From Hathewaya massiliensis (lineage in GTDB: Bacteria > Bacillota > Clostridia > Clostridiales > Clostridiaceae): a stretch of DNA of 64,000 bases. The position numbers and the translations under genes were made by a program. How positions within the stretch are numbered: the first letter of the stretch is position 1; the number at the start of each line of letters is the position of its first letter. The notes under the pieces were generated by a model. The model was not told the origin of the DNA and made no database searches. It saw nothing but the letters and a program-made list of their open reading frames with translations. The DNA is taken from assembly GCF_902143515.1 (NCBI RefSeq), contig NZ_CABFVD010000003.1, positions 103,131 to 167,130 of the forward strand, in the 5' to 3' direction. Positions 27,236 to 34,922 of this stretch are shown piece by piece.

Positions 27236-28847
27236 TTCTAGCACCTTCCTCAATTATTTTGTATATATCTCTTAAGACTTTAATAGCATCTCTAGGTATT
27301 TTATTTTCAACTATGAATTTCTTTACTAATTTAAATGTATTTGAGTTAGTTTGTATTAATAAAAGAAGTTTTTTTATCCAAATTGGTGCATCAACAACTT
27401 CTTTCCTGCACCTACAAAGCTTTCCATATACTAATTTATCATTAAATTCCAGTACATTTTGTTTATTAATTCTAATATATTGTATAAGAGAGGTTTGCTC
27501 TATATCATCAACGACTAACTCATCTCCAAAATCAATATTTTCTATAGTAGTTTCTTTTTCATCTTTAATATCATAGCATTTGTATACTTGATTATTTTTC
27601 AAATGAAGAACGGTACATTTAGATATCGAAGTTATTTTTAAGATTTTTTTCTTAGGTATCTTTGAGTAAATTCCCGTGTTAATTATGTTGTCATCACAGT
27701 CTTTAAGATAAATAATATTACTATATGTTTTAATCTTACCTTTATAATGATTTATAAATGCACATATTGAATTATACTTTTCATTTATATTTACTGATAA
27801 ATTTTCTACTATAGGAACTTTTAATAAGTACTTATCTTCATAAATTCTATCTCCATATATATTGTTACTTGAATTATTTATATGTGTGAATACCTTAGCA
27901 TCATTTTCTTCACTTTTTAAAACAAACATTGCTTCAATTTCACTATCTAAATAATAAAATTGATTATCCTTTTTAATTGCAGGAGGCCACATATCTATAA
28001 TTGTTGATGGTTTATATATTAAACTTACCTTAAAGTTATCTCTGCAAAAATAATATAACTTAGTAAATTGATTTTCATTTTGTATCCTAAAATTGATTTT
28101 ATAAACTTTATACTCTAAGCTTGTTTCAAGCGAAATATTCCCACAAAAATTCTTCTCTATCTCATTATATCTATCTAAAAGTTTGGAACTTCTGCATAAA
28201 TAATAGTAATCTGTATTAGTGGTAATATCATCATTTATTCGTATTTTCCTACCACCTGTTTCACTATATATAAATAATGTTCCATTTTGTGAGATACCTT
28301 CAACTTTACTTCCCCATTTCTGTTTTAATAAACCTCTAGCTTTATTTGAAGAATATTCAAGCTTGTACCATTCCGATACCAAATTAATTCTTTTTAGAGT
28401 TACCGAATTTGTAGAGAAGTTAATATTATTTATAAAATATTTAATTTGCGAGTTATCATTAGCATTTAATAACTTTATGCTTACCTCAAATCCTTCTTTT
28501 ATAGCAAGACTCATTAGCCATTCATCTATACTATAAAAACCTAAGTATATATGAAAACTATCATTAAATTTCTTTAAATATATAGGAAGTCCTATCCTTT
28601 CATATATAGAATAACTTTGGTCACTTTTGCTCCTTTGTTCACAAAGTTTTGTTGCTTCTTTAATATTTCCATGTCTAAAATACGATTTATATTTGTTACT
28701 ACGTACAAAAGTTAAATACTCTCCACATTCTGGGCAAATAAATCTTTTATTACTAGATGAAATTGTATTATAATAAACTTTTTCCATCTCATCAGCTGTA
28801 ACTGTTCTATGCTTTCCTATAGAGTAATTCTCTTTTGCCTTATGCAT
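27225..28847 (-). CDS. Zinc-ribbon protein opening the DruE-type operon (DruB position)
   Basis: The ~540-aa protein begins with a domain like CoiA and related nucleases: FICPECGEYLTFVRSNKYKS, then YFRHGN and later a Cys, a probable C2HC zinc ribbon of the CPxC...HF-H type. The remaining ~450 residues are beta-rich and unrecognised. The ATG at 28847 is 9 bp after GAGGGG; an ATG three codons upstream is too close to it. It is the first of four overlapping genes, so the operon promoter should lie just above 28856. No DUF4338 (DruA) gene precedes it. The link to DruB rests on order and size only. Confidence 0.5.
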   Translation of the reverse strand: MHKAKENYSIGKHRTVTADEMEKVYYNTISSSNKRFICPECGEYLTFVRSNKYKSYFRHGNIKEATKLCEQRSKSDQSYSIYERIGLPIYLKKFNDSFHIYLGFYSIDEWLMSLAIKEGFEVSIKLLNANDNSQIKYFINNINFSTNSVTLKRINLVSEWYKLEYSSNKARGLLKQKWGSKVEGISQNGTLFIYSETGGRKIRINDDITTNTDYYYLCRSSKLLDRYNEIEKNFCGNISLETSLEYKVYKINFRIQNENQFTKLYYFCRDNFKVSLIYKPSTIIDMWPPAIKKDNQFYYLDSEIEAMFVLKSEENDAKVFTHINNSSNNIYGDRIYEDKYLLKVPIVENLSVNINEKYNSICAFINHYKGKIKTYSNIIYLKDCDDNIINTGIYSKIPKKKILKITSISKCTVLHLKNNQVYKCYDIKDEKETTIENIDFGDELVVDDIEQTSLIQYIRINKQNVLEFNDKLVYGKLCRCRKEVVDAPIWIKKLLLLIQTNSNTFKLVKKFIVENKIPRDAIKVLRDIYKIIEEGARIGS

Positions 28848-28990
28848 AAAATTCATCCCCTCGATATTCCATCATCTACTAAATAAACTAATTTCAACAT
28901 TTATCACTCTCATTTTACCACATTTTTTTACATTGATATATATATTATGTAATATAATTGTATAAATGGAACTATGCATTTTAAAACGCC

Positions 28991-29026
28991 AAAAGGGCAC
29001 TTTTGATGTTTAATCTTAAAGTGCCC
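28991..29026 (-). terminator. Terminator-like hairpin upstream of the DruE-type operon
   Basis: A 9-bp stem GGGCACTTT/AAAGTGCCC is followed on the minus strand by TTTTGG. It insulates the operon from the gene debris at 29250-29730. Confidence 0.6.
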
Positions 29027-29247
29027 CTTATTAATATACATCTTAAGTTTGTAATGCTTTTTTGATTGTAATTTCTTATGAAGCATAACTTTACTTACTT
29101 TATACCTTTTCAATATATATTCCAATAAAAATCATTTTATAGATGATCTTCAATAGCCCTAAAATTAATTAAATCTATTATTCAAACTATTACTATTATT
29201 CATTCCAAATCCACTTTCCCCCCTACCTCAATAATTTAATATTTTCT

Positions 29248-29430
29248 TTAATATTCTCTTGTTTTCATAGCAAACATAAACCCCCAGTTTATGTCACGAC
29301 TCCTGGTGTCATAGCCACCAAAATGCGAAACTGAAATATCCAGACTATCTAGATTATCTAAAAACCTATTATAAAAATCTAAGCCTACTTCCAAAGAATT
29401 AACAGCATTCTCCGTAACATGTATCTCCAT
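29248..29430 (-). pseudogene. Truncated gene ending in hairpin repeat D
   Basis: A well-formed start (GGGAGAG, then ATG at 29430) opens MEIHVTENAVNSLEVGLDFY and NRFLDNLDSLDISVSHFG. The frame then passes into repeat copy D (DTRSRDINWGFMF) and stops. The N-terminal ~38 residues look like a real helical protein; the tail is repeat sequence. The original gene was probably cut at HFG. Function unknown. Confidence 0.55.
29275..29330. repeat. Hairpin repeat, copy D
   Basis: CATAAAC-CCCCA-GTTTATG (29275-29293) is followed by TCACGACTCCTGGTGTCATAGCCACC. It has the same palindrome and downstream TCCTGG element as copies A and C, and again sits at the broken end of a gene. Confidence 0.7.
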
Positions 29431-29551
29431 AAATATCTCTCCCATCAACACTCATAGCAACTATATAATAAAATTCTAACATATATAAGATAAAAATATA
29501 ATATCAACTAGCTTTTATATAAATCACACCGCTCAATTTTATTTACTACAT

Positions 29552-29734
29552 CTACACCTTAATTATTTTTAGCAAAAAAGACACATCGAAAATTACTTCA
29601 ATGTGTTCTTTATAAGCTACAATTTCTTTTACAAAGTCCTGTATAAACTTTTTGCACTGTTGGATATTTCTAGTTATTACATAACTACTAAAATTATTTA
29701 ATAACTTTCTTATATCTTCCTCGGTTATTTTGTG
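29552..29734 (-). pseudogene. Large serine recombinase, C-terminal remnant
   Basis: The frame reads ITEEDIRKLLNNFSSYVITR, then NIQQCKKFIQDFVKEIVAYK and EHIEVIFDVSF before the stop. It fits the end of large serine recombinases, where a Cys/Lys helix is followed by an IxDFVxxVxVYxDxIEVxF strand. The catalytic and zinc-ribbon domains are gone. It is evidence of a former mobile element next to the defence genes. Confidence 0.6.
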
Positions 29735-29865
29735 TTATATTTCACTTGTTTAAAATTCTACCTGTGATTTTCTTTTTTAACTTACCTATCTTTATTTTAA
29801 ATTCTTCTTTCATACAATCTACTTCCTATTTCTTCAACTATATAAACAAAATAACCTTTTTAATA

Positions 29866-31899
29866 TTATTTTATTTTATATATTATTTCATTTTCCATAC
29901 CTTCATATTTCTCAATAACTAGTTTAGAATAATTCAATGCATCATTGGCACTCAAATTTTTCTCTATATATATTCCATCTGCTATTTCAGCTGGTTTTAT
30001 CAAAGTACTACTATCATCAGTAATAATTCTTTTTTTTCTCCCTTTAAAATCATTGTGTTTAATTAAAGTTTTAAATATTTGTGAATCATATTCATGCATT
30101 ACTGTACATATGCATATGAAAAACTCTCTCCAACTATTTACACTATATTTACTTCCACAAACCTGAATCTCATATGGACTTCTACCAGTTACATCTATAT
30201 CATCCATGATTTCAAACTCACCTGTATCTACATCATTACTTATATATCTTTCTTCAATTAATGGATATCTCCATATTTCGATAGCACTTTCAAATAAACT
30301 ATTACCTCTTTTTTCAATACTAACCTCATTCCAAATATCATAATGTAAAAAATCTCTATTTAAATTAATATTAGAATTTATTAAAAACTCCTTTTTCTCA
30401 ATAAAACTTTTATTTGATAATTCCGAATTATATCCTGTCAAAGTTAAATTACCAATCTTATTTATATTTGTTTCATGAATATCCTTGTATTTTTTTCCTA
30501 AATCAACTTGCCATTTAGGTGTTAATGTTTGTGGCATAACATGCTCAATTGTTGTTTCTTCTAATTTAACTTTCTCTTTACTTTTATTTAATTCAATCTC
30601 TTCTAAGATAAATCTACCTTGCTTAAAATGATAGAAATCCTTATTAACGAAACTTTCCTTTAATAAAACATTATTAGGAAAGGCTACCTTACCTTTTTTA
30701 TTTATTAACACTACACTAATTTTTTTATTTAATTCTAAATCTTTATATTTATCTTTTGCAATCTCTTTTGCTAACGATGCGAATACCTTATTTAAGGCAT
30801 TTGTAGGTAAATCACAAATTAATCTTCTTAAAACATATGAAATTACAACATCTAAAGCTAGCTTTAATTCTTCATTAGTTATATTTTTATAAAGATAACA
30901 ATCTTCAAATACACTAAGTAAAAAAGGATATACTACAGTAGATTTTAATTTTTGCAACTCTACTAATCTATTATTTATATCTTCATCAGGGCAATTACAA
31001 TATTTAAACCAACTATAATACTGTCCATATGTTTTTAATTCTTCCAATAATCCATCAACATCATAGTTACTTAATTGTTGATAATAATCTTTAAAATTAA
31101 TATATACCTTATCCTTATTAGGTATTGTTCCTGTTTTTAAAGTTAAGTAATCTCTTATAAAGTCTGATATTATCATATCCGGCAACAAACTCTCTATTTT
31201 AACCCAATAATTAGCATATAACTCTTCTTGTTTACTATACTCCTCACCCATTAACAAATAATTTCTTATTAAGTCTGCTTGAGTTAAATCTAATCCTGTT
31301 GAATTTAGACTTTCAAATATCAATTGAGGATTTTCATTTTCTCTCGATAACTGTATATAAACTATTTCTAACTTTTGAATACCGCTATATATCTCTTCTG
31401 GAGTTAATCTTGATAAATTAATCAACTCTAAGAAATATTTATAATTAGATAATATTGATGAATCTGGTAATGTATTTATATCACCATTAATAATTTCCTT
31501 ATAAATTTTATAGTCTTCTTTCATTGGTTTTAGCTTAATTCTATACTCTTCTGGTGCTCTTTTATTTATTAAAAAACTTTCGTAAATATCTTCTTTTGTA
31601 TCTATGTCAGTTATTACATCCTTCAACGCCTTTAAGAAAAGCATTATAGATGTTAACCTTTGTTGACCATCAATTACTATAAATTCTCTAAAATTAGCCG
31701 TATCGTCTCCTTGTATATAAACCATCGTACCAAGAAAATGGATACTTCTGTTTTCATCTTTAGCAATCTTCTCAATATCTCTAAACAACGTTAAACATTG
31801 ACTCTTCTTCCAGTCATAATTTCTTTGATATACTGGAATCTTAAATGTTCTTTTCGACGCACTTATAAATTCTAAAAGATTTATATTATCAGCCTTCAT
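29866..31899 (-). CDS. DUF262/DUF1524 protein, GmrSD-type restriction enzyme
   Basis: The N-terminal DUF262 domain shows IPVYQRNYDW (near residue 20) and VIDGQQRLTSIM, the ParB-like nucleotide-binding motifs of GmrS. The DUF1524 His-Me nuclease domain follows with TIEHVMPQTLTPKW and NKIGNLTLTGYNSELSN (about residues 440-500). A further ~120 residues of unknown fold complete the ~677-aa chain. GmrSD-like proteins are type IV enzymes that cut modified phage DNA. The ATG at 31899 is spaced well from AGGGGG and is preferred to the one at 31905. It is monocistronic, with the IS starting just upstream. Confidence 0.85.
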   Translation of the reverse strand: MKADNINLLEFISASKRTFKIPVYQRNYDWKKSQCLTLFRDIEKIAKDENRSIHFLGTMVYIQGDDTANFREFIVIDGQQRLTSIMLFLKALKDVITDIDTKEDIYESFLINKRAPEEYRIKLKPMKEDYKIYKEIINGDINTLPDSSILSNYKYFLELINLSRLTPEEIYSGIQKLEIVYIQLSRENENPQLIFESLNSTGLDLTQADLIRNYLLMGEEYSKQEELYANYWVKIESLLPDMIISDFIRDYLTLKTGTIPNKDKVYINFKDYYQQLSNYDVDGLLEELKTYGQYYSWFKYCNCPDEDINNRLVELQKLKSTVVYPFLLSVFEDCYLYKNITNEELKLALDVVISYVLRRLICDLPTNALNKVFASLAKEIAKDKYKDLELNKKISVVLINKKGKVAFPNNVLLKESFVNKDFYHFKQGRFILEEIELNKSKEKVKLEETTIEHVMPQTLTPKWQVDLGKKYKDIHETNINKIGNLTLTGYNSELSNKSFIEKKEFLINSNINLNRDFLHYDIWNEVSIEKRGNSLFESAIEIWRYPLIEERYISNDVDTGEFEIMDDIDVTGRSPYEIQVCGSKYSVNSWREFFICICTVMHEYDSQIFKTLIKHNDFKGRKKRIITDDSSTLIKPAEIADGIYIEKNLSANDALNYSKLVIEKYEGMENEIIYKIK

Positions 31900-31924
31900 A
31901 TTCATCCCCCTATACTATATTTCG

Positions 31925-33193
31925 ATCTGTTAAGTTATATGAACATTGCTCTTCTCAACCATAAGAAATATAATAAGTTTGCTTACAACAAAATATCCCC
32001 CATGAAAAGGAGAGAAGAACAATGAACAAAACAAATGTAAAATGTCCTCGTTGCCATTCTGATAAACTATATAAATTCGGATTGGATAAGCAGGCTAATC
32101 AAAAATATCAATGTAAAGAATGTAAACGTCAGTTTGCACCCGACTCCGTCACTACTAAGTCGAAATGTAACTATCCAAGATGCCCTAAGTGTGGTAAAGC
32201 AACTTATCTTCACCATAAATATAAACACTATAATAGATATAAATGTGGTAATAAAAAATGTAACCATGTAATTGTTCAGCATCATAACCTCAATATAGAT
32301 ATGGCTTCTAGCGAAGCTGTCTCAGGATCTCTTTCTATTAAGGGAATGAGATTCTCACTACATACCATTTTAACTGCTTTAACTTTGTATTTTTTAAATA
32401 ACTCATCAACAAGAGCAATTTCACAATTTCTATTAGTTTCATCCAACATAAAAGTCTCACATGTTACTATAGCTAATTGGACTAATAAATTTGCTCCTTA
32501 CTTTAAAGCCAAGGCTGATAAATTTAAAACTAATTTAAATTTACAATCTGACGATTGGCATGCCGATGAAACGGTAGTTTTCATTAATGGTGAACGTTAT
32601 TATTTATGGTTAGCTATTGACTCTGAAACACGATTTGTTTTAGCATTTCATCTAACAAAATCACGTAGTGAGGATTCTGCATTTACACTAATAAATCAAG
32701 CTAAACAATTTGGAACTCCCACAAACTTTATAACCGATAGGCTACCTTCATATAATCAAGCTGCAGCGAAGCTATTAAATGAGAGTAAACATGTGCCTGT
32801 TGCCCCTATGTCTAGCGACGTAACTAATAACTTAATAGAGTCTTTTAATAAAACATTTAAAGCATGGTATAAAGCTAAAAAAGGTTTTAATTCTTTTGAG
32901 AAAGCAAATAATTTAATATCTTTATTTATCTTTCACTATAATTTTATTAGACCTCATGGTTCACTAAATAAGCTAACTCCTGCTGAAGTGGCAGGATTCC
33001 AAAGTGATAATTTAAATAAATTTTCTTGGTTTGTAGCTGCTTAATCTTTATTAATATCTTTGATTAACCTACAAAAATCCGCATTATTGCAGGTTTGTTT
33101 GCCATACAATAAAATAATCAAATTTATATAGTTTCCAAAGAACGAGTAATTCTACGAAATATTAAGCTCTTTTTTCATATCAGCTTAACAGAT
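31925..33193 (+). mobile_element. Insertion sequence with IS6-like DDE transposase
   Basis: The single transposase gene is flanked by inverted ends: ATCTGTTAAG at 31925-31934 and its complement at 33184-33193. After 2-3 different bases the similarity continues with ATATGAA. Total length is about 1.27 kb. No clear target duplication is visible. The right end is ~60 bp from the tmRNA terminator. Confidence 0.75.
32022..33044 (+). CDS. DDE transposase (IS6-like, with zinc ribbons)
   Basis: The 340-aa protein begins with two zinc ribbons (CPRCHSDKLYKFG with CKECKRQF; CPKCGKATYLHH with CGNKKC). An HTH region (HVTIANWTNKF) and the catalytic core follow: WHADETVVF (first Asp), FITDRLPSY (second Asp) and NLIESFNKTF (Glu), with the FHYNFIRPHGSL ending typical of IS6-type rve domains. 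AAAAGGAG precedes the ATG. The frame is intact, so the element may still be active. Confidence 0.88.
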   Translation: MNKTNVKCPRCHSDKLYKFGLDKQANQKYQCKECKRQFAPDSVTTKSKCNYPRCPKCGKATYLHHKYKHYNRYKCGNKKCNHVIVQHHNLNIDMASSEAVSGSLSIKGMRFSLHTILTALTLYFLNNSSTRAISQFLLVSSNIKVSHVTIANWTNKFAPYFKAKADKFKTNLNLQSDDWHADETVVFINGERYYLWLAIDSETRFVLAFHLTKSRSEDSAFTLINQAKQFGTPTNFITDRLPSYNQAAAKLLNESKHVPVAPMSSDVTNNLIESFNKTFKAWYKAKKGFNSFEKANNLISLFIFHYNFIRPHGSLNKLTPAEVAGFQSDNLNKFSWFVAA

Positions 33194-33253
33194 TCTTATA
33201 TTTATATCTCAATTTTATACCATATAAATCATTAAGTAAATTTACTTAACACT

Positions 33254-33283
33254 AAAAAAATCCACGACATTTCTGTCGTGGAT
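33254..33283 (-). terminator. ssrA terminator
   Basis: The 10-bp stem ATCCACGACA/TGTCGTGGAT is followed on the minus strand by seven T, starting right after the encoded CCA end of tmRNA. Confidence 0.9.
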
Positions 33284-33287
33284 TTTT

Positions 33288-33924
33288 TGGTGGAGGCGAG
33301 GGGACATGCTCTTCTATTATTTCTAATAGCATTGACTATGTCTTCAAGTTATTACTAACTTGTAATAACTCCCTTGGCGTATTATAGAAGCCTTAGTATA
33401 GTTTTATAACTTCTATCCTAGTACTTCATGCTAACTCTTAGGAGTTAGTTTAGAAGCCTATAAGTCGATACACGGCTGTTGAATTTCTTCACATACCACT
33501 CGGCGTTGCCGACGTCTTTACGTTTCGGTTTCACCGATAAAGCCAAGTTTTCACTTATGAATCACTTCATAAGGCGACTCTTTTTGAATCGAACCCCTGT
33601 CCGAAAGCCATAACATCTAGGCATCTCCGAGTGCAGTCTGTAGTTTAACATTCCCTCCATGTGACGCTAACAGACAAGCTTCACACTTTAGTAGCTTCAT
33701 AATTTCCGTTTCTAACTCAAAGCTTTGTTAGACTCGGTTCACCGCTGTCGACGCCCTATCCTAAGCCGCGGTACTCAAAGGTAGAACGTAGCAGACTAAG
33801 CTGCTAATGCAAAATTATCGTTTGCGTTTATCTTTATTCCCATAGTTTTTTAACGCGGGCCCACAGGTTCCCTCGACTCGCTTCCTAGGTGCAACGTACC
33901 CCCGTCGAAACCAAGTACGCCCCC
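33288..33924 (-). ncRNA. ssrA: tmRNA (ssrA), split by a group I intron
   Basis: The 5' end GGGGGCGTACTTGGTTTCGA pairs with the 3' end CGCCTCC-ACCA as a 7-bp acceptor stem, and CCA is encoded. The tag frame (33796-33825) reads ANDNFALAA then stop. The gene spans 637 nt, but removing the intron at 33305-33587 leaves 354 nt, the normal size, and rebuilds a standard T-arm (GGGG-TTCGATT-CCCC). tmRNA with SmpB rescues stalled ribosomes; smpB lies ~165 bp upstream on the same strand. The 3' end may also be the attachment site of the adjoining island. Confidence 0.93.
33305..33587 (-). other. Group I intron in the T-loop of ssrA
   Basis: The 283-nt insert breaks GGGGTTCGAT from TCCCCTCGCC. The 5' exon ends in U and the insert ends in G, as group I introns require. 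P1 forms as CGAUUC-AAAAA-GAGUCG with the U-G pair at the 5' splice site. GAAGACATAGTC near the 3' end (33334-33345) resembles the P7/R-S core. No reading frame for an endonuclease is present inside. Self-splicing is inferred from these features. Confidence 0.85.
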
Positions 33925-34088
33925 ATGTTATATTGGAGTTGTCACTTTGTTGATTGGGTCTCCACCTATATTTAGTTTTAGGTAAGTCCTTGTGCAACTC
34001 TGCACGCAAACTGAAAAACCTTATTTATAAGGTTCATTACTTATAATACAACAAATCTAATATTTATTCAAGTAGCAATTTCATGTGT

Positions 34089-34562
34089 TTATCTCATAGA
34101 ATGTTTAAATTGCTTTTCTACTTCTCTCTTTGTAATTTTTTCTTTTAATGCTTCTCTCTTATCATAGTTATGCTTACCCTTAGCTACTGCTAATTTTACT
34201 TTTACTCTTCCTCTGATTAAATACAAAGAAAGTGGAACTAAGGTATACCCCTCTTGTGATGTAAATTCTATAAGTTTTAATATTTCATTTTTGTGAAGAA
34301 GAAGCTTTCTGTCTCTTAGAGGGTCTCTATTAAATATGTTGCCCTGTTCATAGGGGCTAATATGCATATTACTTATAAAAACTTCTCTATTTTTAATATA
34401 TGCATAACTATCTTTTAAGTTAACTTTTCCACCTCTAATAGATTTTACTTCTGTTCCTGCAAGGGAAATTCCTGCTTCATAGGTCTCTTCTATAAAGTAA
34501 TCATGAAGTGCTTTTCTATTTTCAGCTAAGGTATTGCTTGGAGTCTTTTTCTTTTTTGCCAT
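34089..34562 (-). CDS. smpB: SsrA-binding protein SmpB
   Basis: The 157-aa OB-fold protein has the standard motifs [28 protein letters not shown] and [12 protein letters not shown], plus a basic C-terminal tail ([10 protein letters not shown]) that enters the decoding channel. It binds the tRNA-like domain of tmRNA and delivers it to stalled ribosomes. Length is normal. It is followed by ssrA, with which it functions; rnr lies ~3.4 kb upstream, beyond the MCP fusion gene. Confidence 0.97.
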   Translation of the reverse strand: MAKKKKTPSNTLAENRKALHDYFIEETYEAGISLAGTEVKSIRGGKVNLKDSYAYIKNREVFISNMHISPYEQGNIFNRDPLRDRKLLLHKNEILKLIEFTSQEGYTLVPLSLYLIRGRVKVKLAVAKGKHNYDKREALKEKITKREVEKQFKHSMR

Positions 34563-34922
34563 GTTTTCACCTACTTTGTTTTATAAATCTTTCATAGCTT
34601 ATTATATCAAAATCCTTGGGTAAAGTGAATGTTTTCATAATTTATTATTTCTGTAGTAAATATTCCCCTCACAAGTTTTAATGTTTGAGCATAGCGAGTT
34701 TTAAAGCTTTAGTACTATTTACGTAATAAATAATCTAAATTCTTAACATAGTAAACCCATGATGAAGTAACTTTCATATAAACATTTTTGCCTAATGATA
34801 CGAATATTATTAATATTTATATTTAATTTATTTTTTAAAATCTTTAATTTTTTCTTTAAATACACTATAATAATAATTAGTACCACTTTATATAATAGGT
34901 AATTATTAGGGGAGGAATATAC
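34563..34922. other. Divergent intergenic region
   Basis: The spacer between smpB (minus) and the MCP-fusion gene (plus) is AT-rich and holds no gene I can support. Promoters for both genes must lie here. A plus-strand TATAAT-like box occurs near 34866. Confidence 0.5.

Noticed and set aside
28928-29125. 65-codon minus-strand frame
   Set aside because: It spans a terminator hairpin, lacks a ribosome binding site and has a composition unlike a protein.
33815-34009. 64-codon minus-strand frame over the tmRNA 5' end
   Set aside because: It lies inside and upstream of ssrA; the sequence is explained by the tmRNA structure.
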